A DNA stretch of 64,000 nt. Origin: Algoriphagus taiwanensis. Lineage in GTDB: Bacteria > Bacteroidota > Bacteroidia > Cytophagales > Cyclobacteriaceae. Numbering within the stretch: the stretch's first letter is position 1; each line of letters begins with the position of its first letter. A program made the translations under genes and the position numbers. Positions 53,982 through 62,093 of the stretch are shown here, one piece after another. Where the stretch lies: contig NZ_BTPE01000009.1 in the NCBI RefSeq assembly GCF_036245645.1, positions 1 to 64,000 of the forward strand, given 5' to 3'. The notes beneath the pieces were generated by a model that was not told where the DNA came from, made no database searches, and saw only the letters and a list, made by a program, of their open reading frames with translations.

Positions 53982-54605
53982 TCAAGAAAAATAGGTAGTC
54001 CAAAGCATTCTAAAACCAAAAAACAGCATCACAAACCCCACCCCTTTATTCAAGAAACCCATCAAACGAGGCGTCACAAACCGGGAAAGCTGTTTGGCAA
54101 TGAATGCTTTGAGCAAATCAACCAAAAAGACGGTACCCAAAATCCCAACATAATACAGGCTGATTTGAGAACCGGTCCAATTTTGCTTCAATGAGACCAA
54201 ACTCGCGATGGAAATCCAAAATAATAGAACAAAGGGGTTGATTCCATTGATACTGAATCCTTTGGCAAATGCATTTCTCTTTTTGGGAATCGGTAGCTGA
54301 ATTCCTCCCGTATTGGGTCTTTCTACCTGTTTTTTGATCAAGGAGTTGATTCCGAATCCCATCAAAATCAATCCTCCGCCATAGCCAAGAACCTTTTCAA
54401 ACAAGGCAGTATTGGCCAAGAAAGACACCCCAAAATATGTGAGGATCACATAAAGTGCATCACTGCAAAGAATGCCCAAGGCCAAAACCAAGGCGTAGCG
54501 AAACCCATGCTGAAGGCTATTGGTGATCAGGGTAAAAAAGACCGGACCAACGATGACACTCAGCAGCAAACCCATGCTTACCCCTTCCAGCCAGGCGCTA
54601 CCCAT
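53982..54605 (-). CDS. LysE/RhtB-family exporter
   Basis: The 207-residue protein has six hydrophobic helices and the LysE/RhtB signature near the start (GVSMGLLLSVIVGPVFFTLI with the Pro/Gly turn) and GINPFVLLFWISIASLV. Family members export amino acids or homoserine lactones. It overlaps the upstream GH3 gene by 8 nt (54598-54605). The combination of a GH3-like amino-acid-conjugating enzyme and a LysE exporter may hint at export of an amino acid conjugate; that is a guess. Confidence 0.85.
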   Translation of the reverse strand: MGSAWLEGVSMGLLLSVIVGPVFFTLITNSLQHGFRYALVLALGILCSDALYVILTYFGVSFLANTALFEKVLGYGGGLILMGFGINSLIKKQVERPNTGGIQLPIPKKRNAFAKGFSINGINPFVLLFWISIASLVSLKQNWTGSQISLYYVGILGTVFLVDLLKAFIAKQLSRFVTPRLMGFLNKGVGFVMLFFGFRMLWTTYFS

Positions 54606-56151
54606 TGATTAAACCGTTTTGAAGGAGATATTCCAACCAAGCCTGTCCTTTTTCTCCTTTCAGTACCCGGGGAAATTTATTCTGTCCCCCTTCTTTGCCT
54701 TGGGCTTTCATCCAGTCATAAAAAACCGAGGAAGGTAAAACCTCCACCAAAACCTCTTTCAAGGCATGTTTTCGCTCCACGGCATAGTCATCATTGAGTT
54801 GGCAAAGGTGGGAATCCAGCTTGTCAAGGAAAAGACCGGAATCTATGGGGTCATCTGAACCGATAAACCATCGATGCGCAAAAAGATTGCCGGAGGGAAT
54901 CCCCAAAACGGTGAATTCACGAACTCGAATATTCAGATCCTCCGCCACCAACTCAATAGCCTTGTTCATGTTGTCCACAGAAAGATGCTCTCCACAAAGG
55001 CTCAAAAAGTGCTTGGTACGGCCGGTAATGATGATTTCGGACTCTTCTTTGGACACAAAGCGAATCACATCTCCAATCAGATACCTCCAAGCCCCGGCAC
55101 AGGTGGTGATCAAAAGGGCATAATCCTTCCCCTCTACGATTTCATCAATTTTGAAAGTCTGTGCTGTAGGCAGAATATTACCATCGGAATCAAAATTATC
55201 CTCAGTGAAAGGCACAAATTCATGGAAAATCCCATTATTCAGCACCAATCGCATGGACTTCCGATTGGGTAAAGCCTGAAAAGCAAGGAAGCCCTCAGAA
55301 GCGAGGTAGGTCTCCATATAGGTTAAGGGCTTGCCTAGGAGTCCTTCGAATCCTTTCCGGTAAGGCTCAAAAGAGACCCCACCATGGACGAAAATCTGAA
55401 GATTGGGCCAGATTTCATGAATGTGCTGCACCTGATACCTTTGAATGATCTTTTCCAATAGAATCTGCAACCATGCCGGTACACCGACAATGATCCCTAT
55501 ATCCCACTTGGGTGCATTTTCGACGATTTGATCCAGTTTGTCACCCCAGTTTCGGTTTTTGGAGATCTTTTTTCCGGGTTTGTAAAATCGCTGAAACCAA
55601 ATCGGAAGGTTGCCTGCCGTAATGCCGCTGAGGTCTCCCGAGAAGTAAGTCCCATTGAACTCGAGATCTGTACTGCCCCCAAGCATCAAAATGCCTTTGG
55701 TATATAGAGAAGCCGGAAAATCATACTTGGACAAACTCAGAATCTGTCTAACCCCAGTCCTACGAATGGCCTTGACCATGGACTTGGTGATGGGAATATA
55801 TTTGGAGGCTGCGCCTGAAGTCCCCGAACTCAAGGCGAAATACTTCACCCGACCGGGCCAGGTTACATTTTTCTTTCCTTCCTGTAATTGATGCCAAAAC
55901 TCGGCGTGAATGGAATTGTAATCATAGATAGGAACCTGAGCTTCGAATCGCTCATAAAAATCACCAGGCCCTTTCCTAAACCCCTTTAAAATGTCATGAA
56001 AATCATACTTTTTACCCACAGCTGTTCGCTCTGCTTTCAGTAAAAGTTTCCTGAGCTGTTCTTTCTGAAGGTCAAGAGGTTGGGTGACTTCCTGTTCTAA
56101 ACTTTCCCGGAGTCGGATGCCCTTTTTGAGCAAATTGCTAAGGATTGCCAT
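54598..56151 (-). CDS. GH3-family acyl-acid-amido synthetase-like enzyme
   Basis: The 517-residue protein has GH3 motifs: the P-loop-like YFALSSGTSGAASKYIP, the adenylate site 'YMETYLASEGFLAFQ', TTCAGAWRYLIGDVIRF and HLSVDNMNKAIE. Plant GH3 enzymes adenylate an acid and join it to an amino acid; bacterial substrates are mostly unknown. It precedes a LysE-type exporter with overlapping ends and is divergent from yggS. Confidence 0.88.
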   Translation of the reverse strand: MAILSNLLKKGIRLRESLEQEVTQPLDLQKEQLRKLLLKAERTAVGKKYDFHDILKGFRKGPGDFYERFEAQVPIYDYNSIHAEFWHQLQEGKKNVTWPGRVKYFALSSGTSGAASKYIPITKSMVKAIRRTGVRQILSLSKYDFPASLYTKGILMLGGSTDLEFNGTYFSGDLSGITAGNLPIWFQRFYKPGKKISKNRNWGDKLDQIVENAPKWDIGIIVGVPAWLQILLEKIIQRYQVQHIHEIWPNLQIFVHGGVSFEPYRKGFEGLLGKPLTYMETYLASEGFLAFQALPNRKSMRLVLNNGIFHEFVPFTEDNFDSDGNILPTAQTFKIDEIVEGKDYALLITTCAGAWRYLIGDVIRFVSKEESEIIITGRTKHFLSLCGEHLSVDNMNKAIELVAEDLNIRVREFTVLGIPSGNLFAHRWFIGSDDPIDSGLFLDKLDSHLCQLNDDYAVERKHALKEVLVEVLPSSVFYDWMKAQGKEGGQNKFPRVLKGEKGQAWLEYLLQNGLING

Positions 56152-56200
56152 ATCTTTGTTTTGGCCTATGAATGTAAAAATGAACGCTTAAAAATAGAAA

Positions 56201-56905
56201 ATGGATATCAAAGCCAATTTAGAAGCCGTCAAAAAATCATTTGTCAACCCTTCCTGTCAGCTGATCGCTGTGAGCAAAACCAAGCCCATTGAAGACCTCA
56301 AAGCAGCCTATGCAGCGGGGATACGGGACTTTGGAGAAAACAAGGTGCAGGAAATTCAAGCCAAACAGCCGGAGATGCCAACTGACACCCGGTGGCATAT
56401 GATCGGACACCTTCAGAGCAATAAGGTCAAATATATCGCCCCCTACGTGCATCTAATTCATGGAGTGGATTCATTCAAACTATTGAAAGAAATAAATAAG
56501 CAGGGCAAAAAGATCAATCGGGTGATTCCCGTTTTACTGCAAATGCATATTGCCGAGGAAGAAAGCAAGTTCGGATTTGATCAGACAGAATTGGAAGAAA
56601 TGCTCAATTCGGAGGAATTTGCCCAACTAACCCATGTTCAAATTAAGGGTCTGATGGGCATGGCTACTTTCACGGAAAATTCAGATCAAATCAGAAAGGA
56701 ATTCCGAGGTCTTAAAACTCTATTCGAGGAATTAAAAAAACGTGATTTGCCTCCTTTTGTCCACTTGGAAGATTTATCCATGGGCATGAGCGGAGATTAT
56801 CAGATCGCGCAGGAAGAAGGCAGCACCATGGTGAGAATCGGTTCGGCGATATTTGGAGCAAGAAATTATTCACAGGGAAGAACGGAAAAAAAATACTCGC
56901 ATTAG
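56201..56905 (+). CDS. yggS: YggS/PLPBP-family pyridoxal-phosphate homeostasis protein
   Basis: The 234-residue protein has the PLP Lys in LIAVSKTKPIEDLKA (K27), GENKVQEIQAK, WHMIGHLQSNKVKYI and DLSMGMSGDYQIAQEEGS. The usual family end GARNY is reached at about residue 222. The frame then runs on for a further SQGRTEKKYSH before the stop, an odd extension. The extension contains an A8 run (56886-56893) after which the -1 frame reads directly into a DUF423 protein. The role of the family is PLP balance; no PLP enzyme is adjacent. Confidence 0.92.
   Translation: MDIKANLEAVKKSFVNPSCQLIAVSKTKPIEDLKAAYAAGIRDFGENKVQEIQAKQPEMPTDTRWHMIGHLQSNKVKYIAPYVHLIHGVDSFKLLKEINKQGKKINRVIPVLLQMHIAEEESKFGFDQTELEEMLNSEEFAQLTHVQIKGLMGMATFTENSDQIRKEFRGLKTLFEELKKRDLPPFVHLEDLSMGMSGDYQIAQEEGSTMVRIGSAIFGARNYSQGRTEKKYSH
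56886..56893 (+). other. A8 run at the yggS/DUF423 junction (possible -1 frameshift site)
   Basis: In the yggS frame the run is read g-aa aaa aaa. A slip by one base back continues with ata ctc gca tta, the DUF423 frame, just before the yggS TAG at 56903. An SD-like agggaag (56874-56880) lies 5 nt upstream of the run. Confidence 0.5.
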
Positions 56906-57258
56906 CCGGCATTTCCGGGGCATTAGCCGTCGGCTTGGGCGCCTTTGGTGCTCATGGCTTGGAGCCGATTTTGATCCAAAACGGAAGATTGGATACGTTT
57001 GAAACGGCCGTCAGCTATCATTTTTACCATACGCTTGCTCTTTTTGGAATAGGTCTGCTAGCCTTCCTCAAGCCTGAATGGAAAAATCTCAGCTTTTCGG
57101 CTTGGTGCATGATTTTGGGGATTTTGATTTTCTCAGGATCACTTTATATCCTTTCCTTGACGGGAATTACCTGGCTTGGTGCCATCACTCCATTGGGAGG
57201 AGTTGGATTTATTTTGGGTTGGTTGGGACTGGCTTATTCCGCACTTAAAAACAACTAG
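56893..57258 (+). CDS. DUF423-family small membrane protein without a normal start codon
   Basis: The full family-like N-terminus ILALAGISGALAVGLGAFGA is present in this frame from 56893, but no ATG, GTG or TTG precedes it in frame; the first TTG (56935) would cut the first membrane helix. The remainder shows the DUF423 features GAHGLEP, DTFETAVSYHFYHTLALF and GAITPLGGVGFILGWLGL and four helices. Expression must rely on a -1 shift at the upstream A8, an ATA/ATT start, or be lost. Stop 57258, 4 nt before the dacB start. Confidence 0.6.
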   Translation: MLALAGISGALAVGLGAFGAHGLEPILIQNGRLDTFETAVSYHFYHTLALFGIGLLAFLKPEWKNLSFSAWCMILGILIFSGSLYILSLTGITWLGAITPLGGVGFILGWLGLAYSALKNN

Positions 57259-57262
57259 CCCA

Positions 57263-58555
57263 TTGAGACTCAAAGCACTTTTTTTCCTTGCTTGGCTCAT
57301 CACCTCACTGCCTACAGCAGCCCAGCTGAGTCGAGCTCAATTTTCTTCTCTGGAAAATATTCTGGGAGAAAAAAGCAGCTTCTCTGGGCATATGACTGGA
57401 TTTATCCTTTATGATCTGGATTCTCAAAAGGTGGTTTATGAGAAAAACAGTCAGCTCAATTTTATCCCTGCCTCCACGACCAAGCTTTTTACGCTATTCG
57501 CTGCGGTGGCCATTTTGCAGGACAGCACTCAGACTTTGAGGTATGTTGCTTCGGGAGATACGCTAAAAATCTGGGGAGCAGGGGATCCGAGCTGGAAGTA
57601 TCAGGATTTTTTCCAGCCTGATTTTGAAAAAGTCTGGAAAAACTATCAAGTCATTCAGTATTCCGATGCCAACCAAGTCAGCCCGGCTTTTGGCTATGGC
57701 TGGCAATGGGACGATTATTACTACGATTATTCAGCGGAAAGAAGTCCCCTACCCATCTATGGAAACCTGCTGGAAGTCAAAAAAGTCGGAAACCGACCGG
57801 AAGTCTTTCCTTCCAGATTTCAAAAATCCATTTCAACTACTACGCTGCCCATCAAGGAGTTGGAAAGGGATCTGCATACCAATGATTTCAAATACAGCCC
57901 TACTACTTTTCTGGGAAGAGAGCGGTTTATCCCACTTTTGACTTCAGGTCAGCTCACAGCAGAACTAGCTCAAGAATTGACAGGAAAGACTTGGATTTAC
58001 AAAAAAGAGTCCCTCCCGGAAAACAATCAGGCATTCAGAGGTGCCCCGGTATTCCCTCTCCTTCAGGAAATGATGCTCGAAAGCGACAATTTCATCGCTG
58101 AGCAGATGCTTTGGATGGTATCGGACCACCTATTCCAGACTTTAGACACCGAGCGAGCCATTGAGTATATTCAGAAGACTTATTTCTTTGACCTGCCTGA
58201 CCAACCCAAATGGGTGGATGGAAGCGGGCTTTCCCGGCATAATCTTTTCACTCCCCGATCCATGGTGGTGCTGATCGATAAGCTGTATCGCATCGTCCCG
58301 GAAGATCAACTTTACGCCCTTTTGCCGACAGGCGGAAAAACCGGCACCCTCAAAAACACCTTTCAGGCGGCCCAGCCCTACATTTTTGCCAAAAGCGGGA
58401 GTATGAGCAATCATTACAGCCTTGCAGGATTGGTTCGCACCAAAAGCGGAAAGACCTACGCCTTTGCCTTTATGAATTCCAATTTCCTCGGAAGACCCTC
58501 TGCCATACGGGCTGAGGTGGAAAAGGTGATGGCTTTGGTAAGGGAAGTGCTTTGA
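57263..58555 (+). CDS. dacB: D-alanyl-D-alanine carboxypeptidase/endopeptidase (S13, PBP4-type)
   Basis: The start used is TTG at 57263 (MRLKALFFLAWLITSLPTAAQ), which gives a signal peptide; the frame is open from ATG 57176 but that would be antiphase inside the DUF423 gene. The 430-residue enzyme has the three penicillin-binding motifs: S-x-x-K (ASTTKLF), S-x-N (ESDNFIAEQM) and K-T-G (GGKTGTLKNTF). The inserted domain between S-x-x-K and S-x-N is smaller than in E. coli PBP4. It trims peptidoglycan stem peptides in the periplasm. It follows DUF423 by 4 nt, so the two may share a transcript. Confidence 0.9.
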   Translation: MRLKALFFLAWLITSLPTAAQLSRAQFSSLENILGEKSSFSGHMTGFILYDLDSQKVVYEKNSQLNFIPASTTKLFTLFAAVAILQDSTQTLRYVASGDTLKIWGAGDPSWKYQDFFQPDFEKVWKNYQVIQYSDANQVSPAFGYGWQWDDYYYDYSAERSPLPIYGNLLEVKKVGNRPEVFPSRFQKSISTTTLPIKELERDLHTNDFKYSPTTFLGRERFIPLLTSGQLTAELAQELTGKTWIYKKESLPENNQAFRGAPVFPLLQEMMLESDNFIAEQMLWMVSDHLFQTLDTERAIEYIQKTYFFDLPDQPKWVDGSGLSRHNLFTPRSMVVLIDKLYRIVPEDQLYALLPTGGKTGTLKNTFQAAQPYIFAKSGSMSNHYSLAGLVRTKSGKTYAFAFMNSNFLGRPSAIRAEVEKVMALVREVL

Positions 58556-58989
58556 GGTTGGAAGACGGAAGGTGAAGTCCGATGTCCGGTGTCGGATGCT
58601 CGGTGTCGGAAAAGCTAAAAGCTTGAAGACGGGCGACGAAGAAAGCACATGAAAATCCAAATCGATACAATGTAATTTTCACTTTATGTATGTCCGCTTT
58701 CTTACCAGTTACCAAATTTTATTAATGTTCACCTCGACTTCGCTCGGTGAACGTTAGATGTTTTAAGGTGGGGAGTGGAGGAAAATGCGGCTGCGCCGCA
58801 TTTTCCTCCACTCCCAAAATTAACCCCAAATCCGGAGGCCGAGCTCGGTCACTGAGCTTGTCGAAGTGTCGAGGCCATTTTGATCTACTGGCATCATTAC
58901 GGATAATCATATTTAACTTTTTCAAAAATTTTTCTTCAAAGTTGTAAGGAAAGCAAAAGGCCTTGGTCTAAAGAAGAAAAACAACCCTC
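58556..58989. repeat. Intergenic region with a mosaic of repeats
   Basis: No gene. 58558-58645 carries gaag/tccgg-tgtcgga words (tccggtgtcgga, tgctcggtgtcgg). 58729-58752 has gttcacc ... ggtgaac arms. 58771-58815 is a 21-bp perfect hairpin listed separately. 58836-58876 contains the word cactgagcttgtcgaag, a well-known dispersed repeat in many bacterial genomes. An open frame over 58747-58947 is a by-product of these repeats. Confidence 0.7.
58771..58815. repeat. Perfect 21-bp inverted repeat
   Basis: Left arm 58771-58791 (gggagtggaggaaaatgcgg plus c) and right arm 58795-58815 are exact reverse complements with a 3-nt loop (tgc). No T tract follows on either strand, so it is not a typical terminator. 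It lies midway between dacB and the alpha/beta hydrolase gene. Confidence 0.9.
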
Positions 58990-59844
58990 ATGAAAAAGTT
59001 ACTTCTTCTTTACACTCTGATTTTTGCCCTACTTACAACAGCCCAATCCCAAGAATTACAAACTCAAATCTACGGCAAAGGACCAAATCTGATCTTTATT
59101 CCCGGTTTAGCATCTTCAGGGGAAGTCTGGGAAGAAACGGTAGCCCAACTCTCCAGCAACTACGAATGTCATGTCCTGACCCTTCCCGGTTTCGGAACCA
59201 ACCCAGCTACAGAGATGCCTGAAGGTTTTCTGGAAACCATGGAAAAATTGCTCAGCGAGTACATTTTGGAACAAAAGGAAAAAGTCACTCTCATCGGACA
59301 CAGCCTGGGCGGATTTCTCTCGCTCAGGCTCTCCCGGAGCATCCCCGAACACATCCAAAAAGCCATCATCGTGGACTCTTTTCCCTTTTACTCCGCTGCC
59401 TTTAATCCTGCAGCCACGGAAGAAAACATGGTCGGAATGGCCAGCCAAATGAAGCAGCTCATGCTTTCCCAGAGTCCTGAACAGTACCTCACTCAGCAAA
59501 AATCCACCATGCCCATGATGACCATCAATGTGGAAAAACTTCCCCTTGCCGTAGAATGGTCTATGCAAAGTGATCGAAATACAACCGCAGTGGCTCTTTA
59601 TGAATTGATGACTACCGACTTCAGAGATGAATTGACAGAAGTGAAAACGCCCATTTTGGTCTTGGGAGCTTGGGCGTCCGGTAAAAATTATGGCTTGACC
59701 GAAGAAAGCGTGAAAAAAACCTTCTCCGATCAATACCAATTGGCTGAAAACGTCCAAATTGAAATGGCCCCCACTGCCCACCACTTTATCATGTGGGACA
59801 ATCCGGAATGGTTTATGGAAAAACTCAGCGCATTTCTTCAATGA
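58990..59844 (+). CDS. Secreted alpha/beta hydrolase
   Basis: The 284-residue protein has a signal peptide (ending TTAQSQ), the oxyanion region GPNLIFIPGLASSGEVW, nucleophile elbow GHSLGG (Ser), ILVLGAWASG (acid region) and APTAHHFIMWDNP (His). Substrate unknown; it could be an esterase or lipase. Its stop overlaps the ATG of the sigma-factor gene by 4 nt (ATGA), tying it into the same operon. Confidence 0.85.
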   Translation: MKKLLLLYTLIFALLTTAQSQELQTQIYGKGPNLIFIPGLASSGEVWEETVAQLSSNYECHVLTLPGFGTNPATEMPEGFLETMEKLLSEYILEQKEKVTLIGHSLGGFLSLRLSRSIPEHIQKAIIVDSFPFYSAAFNPAATEENMVGMASQMKQLMLSQSPEQYLTQQKSTMPMMTINVEKLPLAVEWSMQSDRNTTAVALYELMTTDFRDELTEVKTPILVLGAWASGKNYGLTEESVKKTFSDQYQLAENVQIEMAPTAHHFIMWDNPEWFMEKLSAFLQ

Positions 59845-60353
59845 AAACTCAGAAAGAAGCTCAATTTGAGTCCCTTTACCTAGACCACAAAGACAAGATT
59901 TACCGACTTTGTCTTGGCTTTGTCCGGGAAAAAGAACTGGCTAATGACCTTTTCCAAGAAATCCTGATCAAAATCTGGAGGCACTTGGAGAGTTTCAAAG
60001 GGGAAAGCGAAATCAGCACCTGGATCTACCGAATCGCTTACAATACGGCATTAACGCATACTGCCAAGGAAAAGAAAAAAGCCATTCAGCAAACTGATTT
60101 TCCTGAAAACCTAGACCTAGCTGAACCGGAGAGTTATACTCAAGAAAAAGAAAATCAACTTCATGCGCTCTATAAAGCCATTTCCTCACTTCCTGAATTG
60201 GATCGGATCATCGCAACTCTGCTACTTGAAGGCACCCCTTACAAATCAATCGCTGAGATCAGCGGAATCAGCGAAAACTATGTGGCTGTAAAAGTCAACC
60301 GAATCAAAACTGCGCTCACCCAAAAACTCAACCCTCAACCTCATGGAAACTAA
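59841..60353 (+). CDS. ECF-type RNA polymerase sigma factor
   Basis: The start at 59841 overlaps the hydrolase stop as ATGA; a longer frame from 59793 would lie inside the hydrolase gene. The 170-residue protein has region 2 (YRLCLGFVREKELANDLFQE; STWIYRIAYNTAL) and region 4 (LPELDRIIATLLLEGTPYKS; SGISENYVAVKVNRIKTAL). It directs transcription of an unknown regulon, perhaps including the upstream secreted hydrolase. The next gene overlaps its end by 11 nt and is a likely regulator. Confidence 0.88.
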   Translation: MKTQKEAQFESLYLDHKDKIYRLCLGFVREKELANDLFQEILIKIWRHLESFKGESEISTWIYRIAYNTALTHTAKEKKKAIQQTDFPENLDLAEPESYTQEKENQLHALYKAISSLPELDRIIATLLLEGTPYKSIAEISGISENYVAVKVNRIKTALTQKLNPQPHGN

Positions 60354-60948
60354 CTTCAACGATATACAGCAGCTCTGGCAAAGTCAAAAAGCAAAAGATT
60401 TTGATATCCAAGGATTGATTTCCGGACTTAAAAAAACGGAACAAAAACAGCGAAAAGAGCGGATTTCGATCGCGATAATTACACCTGTTACTTTGGCATT
60501 TCTGTTTATAGCGATGCCTTGGGCAGAAAGCAAAGCCATCCTGTTTAGTTTACTGGTGATAGCAGTAGCTATGCTTTGGGTAGTTTGGTTGAGTTTCAAA
60601 TCTACTTTAATGCCTAGTGACAACTCAGAAAGCCTCTCCAACCAAAAGTACCTCGAAACACAACTGGCAAAACTTCGACAACGATACAAAATAGCCGGAA
60701 CCTACATGTATTACTATGCCCTTCTCTTGGCAATAGCGCTGAATGTTTCCTATTACGTGCTGCTTGCACCTTTTTCTTTGGAAATGAGAATAGCAGTCCA
60801 TTTGGCCCTAACCCTTATCATTATGGTCATGATGAATTTTAGCATCAAGAGAAGATTGAAAAAATATGACCGAACGATCAAACCAATAATGGAGGAGTTG
60901 GAAAGATTGCTTTCAGATATAAAAAAGAAAGAAGTCATTTCCAATTGA
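60343..60948 (+). CDS. Membrane protein, possible anti-sigma factor
   Basis: The 201-residue protein has a soluble N-terminus of about 45 residues (NFNDIQQLWQSQKAKDFDIQ), two helices near 46-85 (TPVTLAFLFIAMPW; ILFSLLVIAVAMLWVVWLSF), a cytosolic loop and two more helices (AGTYMYYYALLLAIALNVSY; IAVHLALTLIIMVMMNF). It overlaps the sigma-factor gene by 11 nt. Position and a short soluble N-terminal domain suit an anti-sigma factor, but no known zinc or ASD motif was seen. Confidence 0.65.
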   Translation: METNFNDIQQLWQSQKAKDFDIQGLISGLKKTEQKQRKERISIAIITPVTLAFLFIAMPWAESKAILFSLLVIAVAMLWVVWLSFKSTLMPSDNSESLSNQKYLETQLAKLRQRYKIAGTYMYYYALLLAIALNVSYYVLLAPFSLEMRIAVHLALTLIIMVMMNFSIKRRLKKYDRTIKPIMEELERLLSDIKKKEVISN

Positions 60949-61007
60949 CCGGAATGTCCTCCTTCGGTTAAAAAAAACAGAGTAAATTCAGCTCAAAATT
61001 AACCCGA

Positions 61008-62045
61008 ATGAACAAACGCAGCTTTCTCAAATCTTTCGGCCTCGCGGCGGCTTCAGCTCCATTTTTAAGTTTTGACATCAAAAACAATAAACAACCCCCA
61101 GCCCTTTTACCCAAAGGGATACAAAAAGGGGACACCGTAGGCATCATTTCTCCCGCAGCAGCCACAGCAAACCGCATGGAGTTTACCTACGCCAAAGAAG
61201 CCATGGAAGGATTGGGGTTCAAAGTCAAACTGGGAGAAAACCTGAAAAACCGGTTTGGGCACTTGGCAGGCACAGATGAGGAGCGTGCGGCTGACCTCAA
61301 TGCCATGTTTGCAGACCCGGAGGTAAAAGCCGTGATCTGCATCCGAGGAGGTTCTGGTGCTGCTCGGATTCTTCCTTTGATCGATTACGATTTGGTGAAA
61401 AATAATCCCAAACCACTGCTTGGCTATTCGGATATTACAGCTTTGCATTGCGCACTTCAAAGTCAGGCGGGCTTGATTTCCTTTCACGGTCCCAATGGCA
61501 GTGGGAGTTGGAATAGCTTTAATGTAAGTCAGTTCGAAAGGGTGTTTTTCAACCGGGAAAAAGTAAGCTATGTCAACGAGGGAAGCAAAGGCGATGAGCT
61601 GGTTCAGAAGGCCAACCGGATTCAAACTCTTCGAGGCGGTCAGGTGGAAGGTAAGTTGCTGGGGGGAAATCTGACTGTATTATCTGCTTTATCAGGAACA
61701 CCCTATTATCCTGATTTTCAAGATGCTATTTTATTCATCGAAGACATAGGAGAAGATCCCTATCGTATTGACCGAATGATGAGTACACTCGAACTCAATG
61801 GCACTTTATCCAAAATCCAAGGCTTTGTATTCGGGCAATGTACCGACTGTGATCCAGGGGGAGGCTATGGAAGCTTGACCGTGGATCAGATTTTGGATCA
61901 GTATATTTTGCCACTCAATATTCCGGCTTATTCGGGTGCAATGATCGGCCACGTGGCAAAGCAGTTTATCCTTCCGGTGGGCGCCCAAGTCAAACTAAAT
62001 GCTGATGAGGGAAGTTTGTCTTTACTTGAATCCGTATTTGCCTAA
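61008..62045 (+). CDS. LD-carboxypeptidase (S66 family), Tat-like signal
   Basis: The 345-residue protein starts with NKRSFLKSFGLAAASAPFLSF, a Tat-like signal. The S66 features are KGDTVGIISPAAA, RGGSGAARILPLIDYDLVKN, the nucleophile region GYSDITALHCAL (Ser), GPNGSGSW, and LFIEDIGEDPYRIDRMM and VFGQCTDCDPG (Glu/His part of the triad). The enzyme cuts LD bonds in murein tetrapeptides during cell-wall recycling. It is followed by SGNH lipoprotein and META protein genes with short spacing. Confidence 0.92.
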   Translation: MNKRSFLKSFGLAAASAPFLSFDIKNNKQPPALLPKGIQKGDTVGIISPAAATANRMEFTYAKEAMEGLGFKVKLGENLKNRFGHLAGTDEERAADLNAMFADPEVKAVICIRGGSGAARILPLIDYDLVKNNPKPLLGYSDITALHCALQSQAGLISFHGPNGSGSWNSFNVSQFERVFFNREKVSYVNEGSKGDELVQKANRIQTLRGGQVEGKLLGGNLTVLSALSGTPYYPDFQDAILFIEDIGEDPYRIDRMMSTLELNGTLSKIQGFVFGQCTDCDPGGGYGSLTVDQILDQYILPLNIPAYSGAMIGHVAKQFILPVGAQVKLNADEGSLSLLESVFA

Positions 62046-62093
62046 GCAAAAGTGAAGTCTAAAAACCCGCGTAATTCTAAATTTCAAATTGGC

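Noticed and set aside
57176..57262. Upstream extension of dacB from ATG 57176
   Set aside because: The added residues lie inside the DUF423 gene in another frame and would hide the signal peptide; TTG at 57263 is better.
58747..58947. 66-codon plus-strand frame
   Set aside because: It is composed of the palindromic and 'cactgagcttgtcgaag' repeats; such frames appear wherever these repeats occur.
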